Shown here piece by piece: positions 16,242 to 22,401 of a DNA stretch of 22,401 nt. Made by a program: the position numbers and the translations under genes. The first letter of the stretch is position 1; each line of letters opens with the position of its first letter. Under the pieces are notes generated by a model, which was not told the DNA's origin, made no database searches, and was given only the letters and a program-made list of their open reading frames with translations. Source of the stretch: Gammaproteobacteria bacterium (GTDB taxonomy: Bacteria > Pseudomonadota > Gammaproteobacteria > Arenicellales > JAANXG01); NCBI GenBank assembly GCA_018263405.1, contig JAANXG010000042.1:11902-34302 (forward strand). Reading direction: 5' to 3'.

Positions 16242-16706
16242 CTACTCCGCTTCAGCTTCCCTAAGAGCCGAATAAATTTCGTCTTTGTCATTCGTTTGTA
16301 ATAATCGATCCCTCAAGCCGTGTTGATTTAAGAGCTCCGCTAGACGCGCGAGTATTTGTAGATGGAATTCATTGGCATTCTTGGGCACCAGCAATCCGAC
16401 CACTATTTCTACCTCCTGCCGATCCGGCGCCTGGTAGTCCAGCGGCTCGCCGAGTGTGGCCAGAGCGAGGATGGCGTCGTCAATGTCTTCCAATCTCCCG
16501 TGGGGAAGCGCCACGCCTTGGCCGACGCCCGTGCTGCCGAGTTTTTCCCGGTCAATAAGTGTCCTAAAGACCGACTGCTCGTCCACATCCGTTTGTCTCG
16601 TTAACATCGATGCCATGTGTTCCATCAGTCTTTTTTTGCTGGTGATTTGACAACCAAGATCGATCCTGACAGGACTGAGTAATTCAGTAATGCGAGTCGA
16701 CTGCAT
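16242..16706 (-). CDS. ptsN: PTS IIA-like nitrogen-regulatory protein PtsN
   Basis: An EIIA(Ntr) domain protein of 154 residues from the ATG at 16706. The phosphorylated histidine is H69 in GVALPHGRLEDI; LSPVRIDLGCQITSKKRLMEHMA forms the typical start, and FHLQILARLAELL is conserved near the end. A TTG at 16724 would add six residues and overlap hpf; the ATG is preferred because MQSTRITELLSP matches the family N-terminus. It lies 4 bases after the hpf stop. Family role: phosphorelay output protein that controls potassium transport, sensor kinases and other targets according to nitrogen and carbon state. Confidence 0.94.
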   Translation of the reverse strand: MQSTRITELLSPVRIDLGCQITSKKRLMEHMASMLTRQTDVDEQSVFRTLIDREKLGSTGVGQGVALPHGRLEDIDDAILALATLGEPLDYQAPDRQEVEIVVGLLVPKNANEFHLQILARLAELLNQHGLRDRLLQTNDKDEIYSALREAEAE

Positions 16707-16710
16707 ATGA

Positions 16711-17040
16711 TTAGCTTGTGGCAAACTGATCTTTCAGTGCACCACCGTTTTTGTGGTGATCGGTGGATTTTCCTTTTTGTTTTCTCACCTGGTTATCCAG
16801 TTTGTCGATCATCGCGTCGATTGCCGCGTACATATCGTCAGCTTCGGCGTTGGCGTGCAAGGTTGCGCCTTTTGTGCTAACGGTCACCTCGGCACAGTGC
16901 CGCGTTGTTTCCGCGTTTAATACTACATTTGAACGAGAAACATGATCGAAATGCCGTTCTATACGTTCCATCTTCGAATTGACATATTCCCGCAACGCCG
17001 GAGTAACGTCCATATGTTGACCGCTGATCGTAATTTGCAT
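16711..17040 (-). CDS. hpf: Ribosome hibernation promoting factor HPF (short form)
   Basis: A 109-residue RaiA/HPF family protein. It begins MQITISGQHMDVTPALREYV, with the usual beta-alpha-beta core and DDMYAAIDAMIDKLDNQVRKQKGK near the end. It lacks the extra C-terminal domain of long HPF, so it should promote 100S ribosome dimers with a partner rather than alone. Its position between rpoN and ptsN is standard in Gammaproteobacteria. The C-terminal tail beyond about residue 95 is unconserved. Confidence 0.95.
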   Translation of the reverse strand: MQITISGQHMDVTPALREYVNSKMERIERHFDHVSRSNVVLNAETTRHCAEVTVSTKGATLHANAEADDMYAAIDAMIDKLDNQVRKQKGKSTDHHKNGGALKDQFATS

Positions 17041-17056
17041 TCAGGATACCTCGCTA

Positions 17057-18478
17057 TTACATTGACTTTCTTTGATTGGACGGCGGTATATTCATCGCTT
17101 CCCGATACTTCGCTACGGTTCGGCGTGCGATGTGGATTCCGTCCTGGTTCAGGAGCTGCGTCAACCTGCTGTCGCTGTAAGGCTTGTTTGGTGGTTCTTC
17201 GTTGACCAGGGTGCGAATACGAGATCGGATGGCCGTCGCGGATGTCATATCTCCACTTCGGGTGGACAAGCCGGTTGGAAAAAAATATTTGAGTTTGAAT
17301 ACGCCCCGCGGGGTGAGCATGTACTTGTTTGTCGTGGCACGGGAAATCGTCGATTCGTGCAGCTCCAAGGCCTCGGAAATGTCATTCAGCACCAGGGGTT
17401 TCATGGCGGATTCTCCGTGCTCGAGAAAGTCTTTTTGTCGTTTGACAATCTCTTTGCCCACACGAAGCAGTGTATTGTTTCGATTTTCCAGGCTTTTCAG
17501 GAACCACCGTGCTTCCTGAAGCTGGTTCTGAATATATTGATGGTCTGTTGCACGTTTGTCCTTCGCCATTTCGCTATACAAGTCATTGACTCGAATACGA
17601 GGCAATGCATCCGAATTGAGTTCGACGCGCCAGCCGTTGTGGTCTTGTGACACGAGTATGTCGGGAATGACGTAGTCGGGTGTACTGGATGCGACCGACG
17701 TCCCGGGACGGGGGTTGAGGGTTTGAATCAGTTCAACGGCTTTTCGGACCTCGTATTCACTGCTGTTCGTACGCCTCCGAAGCTGGGTGAGGTCCCGGGT
17801 TCCTAGGCATTCTAGATGATCCCCGACGATACGTTGGGCCAGTGCAAGCCCCTCTGTTTCCGTCGACAATTGCTGTAGTTGAATCTCAAGGCACTCGCGC
17901 AGTCCGCGGGCGCCGACACCGATCGGGTCATAGTTTTGTACCTGGTGCAAAACGGCCTCGATTTCATCGGTATCCGCTTCCACGTTGATTGAGTCCCTGA
18001 TTTCCTCCAGGTCGCAGCTTAGATAGCCGTCTTCATTGATGGCATCGATGATAACCGCGGCAATCTCATGATCTGTGACTGAAAAAGGCGTCAGACCCAT
18101 CTGCTCGCGCAGGTGATCCTTAAGGGATAGCGGGGCACTGTTGCGTTGATCGATATCGAATGCGTTGTTGTCTGGTGGACGCGACCGAGACTGGAGATAA
18201 ACCGGATCTATTTCCGGGATTTCGCTATCCTCTTCCGCATAAACGGAAGCTGTATAATCGGGCTTGTCAGCAACATCTTCGCGTTTTGCATCGACTCCGG
18301 GGTCAACCGATTCGGCCGGGTAATCGTCAGCTTCCTCAAGCAACGGATTCTGCTCCAGGGCTTCCCGCATTTCCAATCGCAGGTCCATGGAGGACAGTTG
18401 CAACAGTTTGATGGCCTGCTGCAGTTGGGGTGTTAACGCAAGCCGTTGGCCCAGTTTGAGCTCTAAAGACTGTTTCAT
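17057..18478 (-). CDS. rpoN: RNA polymerase sigma-54 factor RpoN
   Basis: A 473-residue sigma-54 from the ATG at 18478. It opens MKQSLELKLGQRLALTPQLQ, the classical glutamine- and leucine-rich region I. The RpoN box ARRTVAKYRE is at about 451-460, near the C-terminus. Region III core-binding and helix-turn-helix segments (for example LHESTISRATTNKYMLTPRGVF) lie between. An open-frame extension to 18514 adds 12 residues with no family match and is rejected. It directs transcription at -24/-12 promoters with enhancer-binding proteins. The upstream gap of about 430 bases to lptB contains a mobile element, so rpoN probably has its own promoter in 18479-18631. Confidence 0.96.
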   Translation of the reverse strand: MKQSLELKLGQRLALTPQLQQAIKLLQLSSMDLRLEMREALEQNPLLEEADDYPAESVDPGVDAKREDVADKPDYTASVYAEEDSEIPEIDPVYLQSRSRPPDNNAFDIDQRNSAPLSLKDHLREQMGLTPFSVTDHEIAAVIIDAINEDGYLSCDLEEIRDSINVEADTDEIEAVLHQVQNYDPIGVGARGLRECLEIQLQQLSTETEGLALAQRIVGDHLECLGTRDLTQLRRRTNSSEYEVRKAVELIQTLNPRPGTSVASSTPDYVIPDILVSQDHNGWRVELNSDALPRIRVNDLYSEMAKDKRATDHQYIQNQLQEARWFLKSLENRNNTLLRVGKEIVKRQKDFLEHGESAMKPLVLNDISEALELHESTISRATTNKYMLTPRGVFKLKYFFPTGLSTRSGDMTSATAIRSRIRTLVNEEPPNKPYSDSRLTQLLNQDGIHIARRTVAKYREAMNIPPSNQRKSM

Positions 18479-18631
18479 GAATGGTCCCCGGTCATGCAAT
18501 CGACAAGGTTCCAATCAAACCGAACTCGACCCCCGGAGATTCTCCGCGGGATCCGGAGGTTTCCTCGGGGCCGGTGCGTAGCCCGAAAATGTACGGATGA
18601 ATTGTCCATGGCATTGCCACATGTATCCATT
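18479..18631. other. Non-coding gap upstream of rpoN
   Basis: These 153 bases between rpoN and the mobile element hold no credible gene or repeat. GGAGATTCTCC occurs at about 18535-18545, but no clear sigma-70 or sigma-54 promoter stands out on the minus strand. It is the most likely place for an rpoN promoter if the element or its hairpins cut transcription from lptB. That role is inference. Confidence 0.3.
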
Positions 18632-18901
18632 CTAGTGTACCCCGTCACTGATATTGCAACATTCAGAGTGTGCCTGAGCCGCCAGTGGAAGGCGCGCTCC
18701 GCAGTGAATGGCCCGGTCCTTTACCAGGAGCGCAACGCCCCAATGGTGGCTCAGGCACGCTCCCTTCGGGCGGCCCGGGAAGCGGTCCTCCGCAGCGTTA
18801 TGTCTCTTGGGAAGGGCGCGCCATTCCCGGCGAGACAGGCCTTGCGGCTCACCGCTTTTCGGGCCGCTGAATGTTACAATATCAGTGACGGGGTACACTA
18901 G
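18632..18901. mobile_element. MITE-like non-autonomous element with 31-bp terminal inverted repeats and CTAG target duplication
   Basis: Identical CTAG tetramers (18632-18635 and 18898-18901) bound the element. Just inside, the terminal repeats TGTACCCCGTCACTGATATT... (18636-18666) and their complement (18867-18897) are 31 bp long with one mismatch. The interior forms two further hairpins. Lobe A spans 18668-18760: GTGTGCCTGAGCC... pairs with ...GGCTCAGGCACGC, continuing with GGCGCGCTCC against GGAGCG and CGCC. Lobe B spans 18770-18867: GCGGCCCGGGAAGCGG pairs with CCGCTTTTCGGGCCGC, with a centre at 18801-18837 around GGCGCGCC. No transposase is encoded; open frames across it on both strands look incidental. 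A 4-bp CTAG duplication is known for some IS families (IS5 and IS701 types), but I cannot assign one. It sits 8 bases past the lptB stop. Confidence 0.85.
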
Positions 18902-18909
18902 CAGAGATT

Positions 18910-19635
18910 TTAGAGCCGAAAATTCTCCCCCAGGTAGACCTGTCTGACGTCCGCGTTCACCACGATATCCTCGGGCGTTCCGGATGCAAAGACGCGGCCT
19001 TCCGTCAGGATATAGGCGCGATCGCATATTCCAAGTGTTTCTTGTACATTGTGATCGGTAATCAGTACGCCGATTCCCTGGTCTCTCAGGTAAGCGATAA
19101 TATTCTGTATGTCGCCGATGGAAATGGGGTCTATCCCGGCAAACGGTTCGTCCAAAAGGATGAAATGCGGGCTGACGGAAAGCGCCCGCGCGATTTCAAC
19201 TCGCCGCCGCTCGCCACCGGATAAGCTGATACCCAAGGCATCGCGCTTGTGTGAGATTCCAAACGCTTCAAGCAGTTCCGATACCCGGTGTCGAATATCT
19301 TCGTCGCCCAGACCCGGTTGCGCTTCCAGCACCGCGGCGATATTGTCCGCGACGGTTAGTTTCCTGAATACCGATGGTTCTTGTGGCAGGTAACCGATCC
19401 CCAAACGGGCACGTTCGTGCATGGGCAGGTCCGATATTCGGTATTCATCCAGGTATATTTCACCACTGTCGTGCCTGATCAATCCCACGATCATGTAGAA
19501 GCACGTAGTTTTCCCGGCGCCGTTGGGTCCCAGCAGGCCGACCACCTCGTTGTTGCTTACTTCTACGTTAACGTGATCAACAACCTGAAGGCCTTTGTAT
19601 TCCTTGCACAGGTGGGTCGTTCCCAGAGTGCTCAT
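18910..19635 (-). CDS. lptB: LPS export ABC transporter ATPase LptB
   Basis: A 241-residue ABC ATPase. Walker A is GPNGAGKT (36-43), the Q-loop YLPQEPSVFRKLTV follows, the signature is LSGGE (138-142), Walker B is FILLDEP (158-164), and the switch histidine is H195 (LITDHNVQETL). These are characteristic of LptB. Family role: drives LPS extraction from the inner membrane with LptFG and passes it to LptC and LptA. Its start overlaps the lptA stop as ATGA. The CTAG-flanked element begins 8 bases after its stop and separates it from rpoN, which often follows closely in related genomes. Confidence 0.96.
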   Translation of the reverse strand: MSTLGTTHLCKEYKGLQVVDHVNVEVSNNEVVGLLGPNGAGKTTCFYMIVGLIRHDSGEIYLDEYRISDLPMHERARLGIGYLPQEPSVFRKLTVADNIAAVLEAQPGLGDEDIRHRVSELLEAFGISHKRDALGISLSGGERRRVEIARALSVSPHFILLDEPFAGIDPISIGDIQNIIAYLRDQGIGVLITDHNVQETLGICDRAYILTEGRVFASGTPEDIVVNADVRQVYLGENFRL

Positions 19636-20213
19636 TCCGAAAGACTGTCGGAGTTTTCCGTTGCCGACCCGCTCTCTGAAGACTTTTCGGGCCTGATAAT
19701 AACCTTGGCGCGACCCGTCTCTGAATCCGTCGTTACTTCATCTCCGCTGCCCTGCTGTTGACGGAGTCCTTTCACCGTCATTCTATCCGTTGCCATATCG
19801 TAGACGATCTTACTTCCAATGGCGGTATTCCCCGCCTGGGTCATACTGGCATTTTTAATCAATGTCAGTGTGTTTACTATTTCATTTAATACTATGGTGT
19901 CGCCCTCACCATATACGTCACCCTCTTTTCCGTCCGGTCTTTGCCTGAATGTTGCCGGGTTGCCCCAGGACGTCGCCGTTTCAACCTGTTCATTCTCATT
20001 ACTATATTGAACCACTATCTTCTCACCAGTAATTCTCAACGTTCCCTGAACAACAATCACATTGCCCTTGTAGGTTCTTTTACCGGTTCGAAAATCGAAT
20101 TCCACCTCGTCCGCTTCGATAGTGGCTGGTTGTTCACGGTCCGAGCTAAGAGAGTGCGCGGGTAACGCATGCAAACTCAAGCAAGTCGTCAAAATACATA
20201 GTGAAAAGCGCAT
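19632..20213 (-). CDS. lptA: LPS transport periplasmic protein LptA
   Basis: A 193-residue protein from the ATG at 20213, beginning MRFSLCILTTCLSLHALPAH, a good Sec signal peptide. The mature part has the OstA/LptA beta-jellyroll pattern: IEADEVEFDFRTGKRTYKGN, VVQGTLRITGEKIVVQY, and YGEGDTIVLNEIVNTLTLIKNA. The tail is serine- and glutamate-rich (PEKSSESGSATENSDSLSE). An upstream in-frame start would place 11 residues before the signal peptide and overlap lptC, so the inner ATG is preferred, 4 bases after the lptC stop. Role: periplasmic bridge carrying LPS from LptC to LptD. Confidence 0.93.
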   Translation of the reverse strand: MRFSLCILTTCLSLHALPAHSLSSDREQPATIEADEVEFDFRTGKRTYKGNVIVVQGTLRITGEKIVVQYSNENEQVETATSWGNPATFRQRPDGKEGDVYGEGDTIVLNEIVNTLTLIKNASMTQAGNTAIGSKIVYDMATDRMTVKGLRQQQGSGDEVTTDSETGRAKVIIRPEKSSESGSATENSDSLSE

Positions 20214-20217
20214 GTAG

Positions 20218-20688
20218 TTATCCCTGGCTGTCTGTATCTCTGTCAAGAAGAACTCTCAGTTTTTCCGTTGTCAGGACGCCGCCGGCGCTATTGTTTTGTC
20301 CGGTATTGTCCGGCGCCTTCCCTTGTATTACTCGGACGTTTCCAGTGAGGAGGAGTTCGTTGCCATTCGAGGACATCCAGCCGGATTCCGAGTAGGTGTG
20401 CCTGGGTGCCACACCGGGTTTGTACTGAACGATATGGGGATTATCCAACAAAGCCGTGTCGTCATCGGGGTAGTGCACCATACGTTCGGCTTCCAATATG
20501 TATTTGCGCTTGCCTGCCTTATCCATTCCGATAGCGGTGAAATTTTCCATATAATAATCGGGGTCGTGGCGTTCATCGTCACCGAACTTTTGGACGGGTT
20601 GGTCAATGATTCCGAACTGGAGCCACACACTGAGCAACCCCAGGCAGGCGAATACCGTTATATAAACGATTTTTTCCAGAGCTTTCAT
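20218..20688 (-). CDS. lptC: LPS export system protein LptC, apparently short at the C-terminus
   Basis: A 156-residue protein with one N-terminal membrane helix (about residues 7-27), then an LptC-type periplasmic domain: YYMENFTAIGMDKAGKRKYI, ERMVHYPDDDTALLDNPHI, and LLLTGNVRVIQGKA. It ends VLTTEKLRVLLDRDTDSQG. Family members of about 190 residues continue beyond this strand for roughly 35-40 residues, including a conserved glycine-rich strand and a final strand before the C-terminus. Those are absent here and lptA begins 4 bases after the stop. Identity is supported by position between kdsC and lptA. The C-terminal part is, in E. coli, the region that contacts LptA, so the short form is notable. 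Confidence 0.9.
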   Translation of the reverse strand: MKALEKIVYITVFACLGLLSVWLQFGIIDQPVQKFGDDERHDPDYYMENFTAIGMDKAGKRKYILEAERMVHYPDDDTALLDNPHIVQYKPGVAPRHTYSESGWMSSNGNELLLTGNVRVIQGKAPDNTGQNNSAGGVLTTEKLRVLLDRDTDSQG

Positions 20689-21257
20689 GTTGCGGTGGAA
20701 ATTTTCATGTGCCGGTCCATAACAATGTCAAGTTTTTTTTGTGCATACAAGATGACATCGCAGACCTCACGCACCGCCCCCCGGCCTCCGTCCGAAGGCG
20801 TTATCCATTGGGCTATATGACGAACAGTGTGGTGCGCGTCGGCAACGGCAATACCCAGACCGCATTCAAGCATGGCCGGGATGTCTATCACGTCATCGCC
20901 AACGTAGCAGCACTGATCTTCTCTTACAGTGCATTTCCCCATCAACGCACGGGATGCCCGGAGTTTGTCGGATGCGTTCGTTTCAATGTGACGGATGCCG
21001 AGTTCCTGGGCTCGAGTGACCAACGCTGGTGAATTTCGCGCACTGACAATGGCCGTGTCAATACCAAAGTCCAATAATGATTTGATGCCCTGCCCGTCGC
21101 GGATATTAAATGTTTTGTATTCCTCGCCTTGCGGACCGTACGTCACCGAGCCGTCGGTCAGTACACCGTCGACATCGAAAACGACCAGTTTTACGGCACT
21201 TGCTTTATCGACAACACCGTGGGGAGTGGCAAAGGGAAGCGGCCATACGCGGGACAT
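20685..21257 (-). CDS. kdsC: 3-deoxy-D-manno-octulosonate 8-phosphate phosphatase KdsC
   Basis: A 190-residue HAD-family phosphatase of the capless C0 type. Motif I is FDVDGVLTDG, with nucleophile D28 and acid D30. Motif II is the serine/threonine region IVSARNS, and motif IV is YVGDDVIDIPAM with D121 and D122. RDGQGIKSLLDFGI and SDGGRGAVREVCDVIL are typical of KdsC. It removes phosphate from Kdo-8-phosphate to give Kdo. The start overlaps the kdsD stop by one base (TAATG), and the stop overlaps lptC as ATGA, so the genes are likely co-translated. Confidence 0.95.
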   Translation of the reverse strand: MSRVWPLPFATPHGVVDKASAVKLVVFDVDGVLTDGSVTYGPQGEEYKTFNIRDGQGIKSLLDFGIDTAIVSARNSPALVTRAQELGIRHIETNASDKLRASRALMGKCTVREDQCCYVGDDVIDIPAMLECGLGIAVADAHHTVRHIAQWITPSDGGRGAVREVCDVILYAQKKLDIVMDRHMKISTAT

Positions 21258-22255
21258 TAGACAACACCCGCTCGAAATAAGTCGTGCATGTTTAATGCCC
21301 CTTCGACCCGTCCATCATCAGATACTGCGAATATGCCGTTAATCGATTGCGTGCGCATCAGCGTCACAATCTCGGCCGCGAGCATGCCCGAGCGCACGGT
21401 AATGGGGTCCTTTGTCATTACGTCTCGAATCGGACACTGGTTCAAGTCGGTCGGTTTGTTGAGCGCTCGCCGCAGGTCACCGTCGGTAAACAGGCCGATC
21501 AGGCGGTTGTCCGAATCGACAATGCCCGTCATGCCCAGGTGCTTGCTACTCATTTCGAGCAGAGCGTCACGGATCAGATCATTTTCGCGGACGATCGGAA
21601 TGTCCGTCCCGCGGTGCATAATGTCCTTGACGTAAAGCAGAAGCCGCCGGCCCAGTGCACCGCCCGGATGCGAGCGGGCGTAATCCTCAACGGTGAAACC
21701 GCGTGCCTGCAAGATCGCTATGGCCAAGGCATCGCCCATGGCCAGGGTGGCCGTCGTACTTGTCGTAGGCGCGAGGTTGAGAGGGCACGCTTCCTTGCTG
21801 ACGCCCACGTTGAGGGAGACGTCCGACTGTCTCGCCACGGTGGAACCGGGCGTGCCGCACAGCGCCACAAGTTTGACGCCCATGCGTTTGATGATCGGCA
21901 GTATTGTCAGAATTTCGGGGGTTTCCCCTGAATTCGTCGCCGCGATGACGAGATCCGCCGGCGTAATCATGCCCAGATCTCCATGGCTTGCTTCGCCCGG
22001 ATGCACGAAAAACGCGGGCGTTCCGGTGCTCGCGAGCGTCGATGCAATCTTGCCGGCTATGTGCCCCGATTTGCCGATGCCCACAACCACCACGCGCCCC
22101 CGGCAGGCGAGTATCGATCGGCAGGCGCTTTCGAAGTGCTTGTCGATACGCCCCGTCAAGTCCGAAATGGCCCGTGACTCCGCCGCCACGACGGCGCGCC
22201 CGGTCTCGACCACCGACGGTGTCGGGGGTGCGTCCATTTTGGATGAAACGCTCAT
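21257..22255 (-). CDS. kdsD: Arabinose-5-phosphate isomerase KdsD
   Basis: A 332-residue protein with an N-terminal SIS domain (about 40-200) and two C-terminal CBS domains (about 210-330). Likely catalytic residues are K62 (VGIGKSGHIAGKIASTL), E111 (NSGETPEI), E155 (SKEACPLNLAPTTSTTATL) and H196 (ARSHPGGALGRRL). It converts ribulose-5-phosphate to arabinose-5-phosphate, the first step to Kdo for LPS. The CBS pair has ISGI-like segments (MTGIVDSDNRLIGLFTDGDLRRAL). The start at 22255 has a near-consensus TATACT 8 bases upstream; a second ATG (residue 7) is possible. It is the first gene of the kdsD-kdsC-lptCAB unit. Confidence 0.95.
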   Translation of the reverse strand: MSVSSKMDAPPTPSVVETGRAVVAAESRAISDLTGRIDKHFESACRSILACRGRVVVVGIGKSGHIAGKIASTLASTGTPAFFVHPGEASHGDLGMITPADLVIAATNSGETPEILTILPIIKRMGVKLVALCGTPGSTVARQSDVSLNVGVSKEACPLNLAPTTSTTATLAMGDALAIAILQARGFTVEDYARSHPGGALGRRLLLYVKDIMHRGTDIPIVRENDLIRDALLEMSSKHLGMTGIVDSDNRLIGLFTDGDLRRALNKPTDLNQCPIRDVMTKDPITVRSGMLAAEIVTLMRTQSINGIFAVSDDGRVEGALNMHDLFRAGVV

Positions 22256-22263
22256 TAGTGGCG

Positions 22264-22269
22264 AGTATA
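22264..22269 (-). promoter_or_regulatory. Possible -10 element (TATACT) for the kdsD operon
   Basis: On the minus strand TATACT lies 8 bases upstream of the kdsD ATG, close to the sigma-70 -10 consensus. No good -35 box is found at 16-18 bases. The spacer is taken up by the hairpin at 22276-22294. If used, transcription would start almost at the ATG, giving a nearly leaderless message. Weak call. Confidence 0.3.
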
Positions 22270-22275
22270 GCTTGT

Positions 22276-22294
22276 GCGAGCCCTAAGGGCTCGC
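22276..22294. repeat. Perfect hairpin in the kdsD leader (GCGAGCCC-TAA-GGGCTCGC)
   Basis: The 8-bp perfect stem with a 3-base loop is directly visible. It lies 20 bases upstream of kdsD at one edge of a gene-free leader (22256-22401). On the minus strand it is preceded by TTATTTTTGC, not followed by T residues, so it is not a terminator for minus-strand transcription. On the plus strand it is followed by GCAAAAATAA, so it is not a terminator there either. The rest of the leader to the window edge shows only a 23-codon open frame (22283-22354, minus) that I cannot support as a gene. Confidence 0.6.
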
Positions 22295-22401
22295 GCAAAA
22301 ATAACTTCCCATTTTCACATCCCGTCTTCGGGCCACCTTTGAACGATCCTCCATCGCAAAATCCTCATAGTAGCCCTGCTAGGAGCCTGTCGGACTTAGG
22401 A

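Noticed and set aside
17328..17345. TGGCAC resembling a sigma-54 -24 element
   Set aside because: The -12 side does not read TTGC/TTGCA at the right spacing, and the site lies inside the rpoN coding region.
18494..19027. Open frames on both strands across the CTAG-flanked element (135 and 131 codons)
   Set aside because: Both frames read through the terminal repeats and hairpin arms, giving near-identical translated ends on opposite strands, as expected from an inverted repeat. No ribosome binding site or protein family is recognisable.
22283..22354. A 23-codon minus-strand open frame upstream of kdsD
   Set aside because: Too short to support. It ends inside the hairpin and is more easily explained as part of a repeat-like leader.
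1..22401. CRISPR array, tRNA or rRNA genes, phage or defence islands
   Set aside because: No regularly spaced direct repeats, no cloverleaf or conserved rRNA segments, and nearly all coding space is filled by recognised housekeeping genes.

Overview
The window looks like core chromosome of a gammaproteobacterium, probably a free-living, respiring, Gram-negative lineage. It carries the cytochrome c maturation cluster, the miaB-phoH-ybeY-corC-lnt block, and the kdsD-kdsC-lptCAB-rpoN-hpf-ptsN-rapZ-ptsH-ptsI-mgtE block, all in the gene order familiar from Gammaproteobacteria. No species can be named from the sequence alone. Several genes appear to start with GTG or TTG. No rRNA, tRNA or CRISPR array was seen.

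Layout. (1) Positions 1-4846, minus strand: ccmA-ccmB-ccmC-ccmD-ccmE-ccmF-ccmG, tightly packed. Four successive junctions overlap by 3-4 bases (ccmC/D, D/E, E/F, F/G), which suggests translational coupling. The products export and relay haem and feed it with reductant to apocytochrome c in the periplasm; ccmG runs off the left edge. (2) 4989-5346, minus: remains of a small PaaI-type hotdog thioesterase whose 5' end appears frameshifted. (3) 5407-5554: a palindrome and a long imperfect hairpin between divergent genes. (4) 5597-10949, plus strand: miaB (tRNA ms2i6A), phoH/ybeZ, ybeY (rRNA maturation), corC/ybeX and lnt (lipoprotein N-acylation), with a REP-like inverted repeat before lnt. (5) 10951-11597, minus: a zinc alcohol dehydrogenase broken by an internal deletion, facing lnt tail to tail. 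(6) 11631-18478, minus: mgtE and the nitrogen-PTS/RpoN group (ptsI, ptsH, rapZ, ptsN, hpf, rpoN). (7) 18632-18901: a 270-bp non-autonomous mobile element with near-perfect terminal inverted repeats, two internal hairpin lobes and CTAG at both ends. (8) 18910-22255, minus: lptB, lptA, lptC, kdsC and kdsD, which make Kdo precursor and move LPS to the outer membrane.

Most genes are ordinary housekeeping genes. The points worth a second look are the CTAG-flanked element, the long hairpin before miaB, the kdsD leader, the deletion-scarred dehydrogenase, an LptC that appears to lack its C-terminal strands, and the frameshifted thioesterase. I found no convincing new multi-gene system. The element at 18632-18901 is the strongest unexplained structure.
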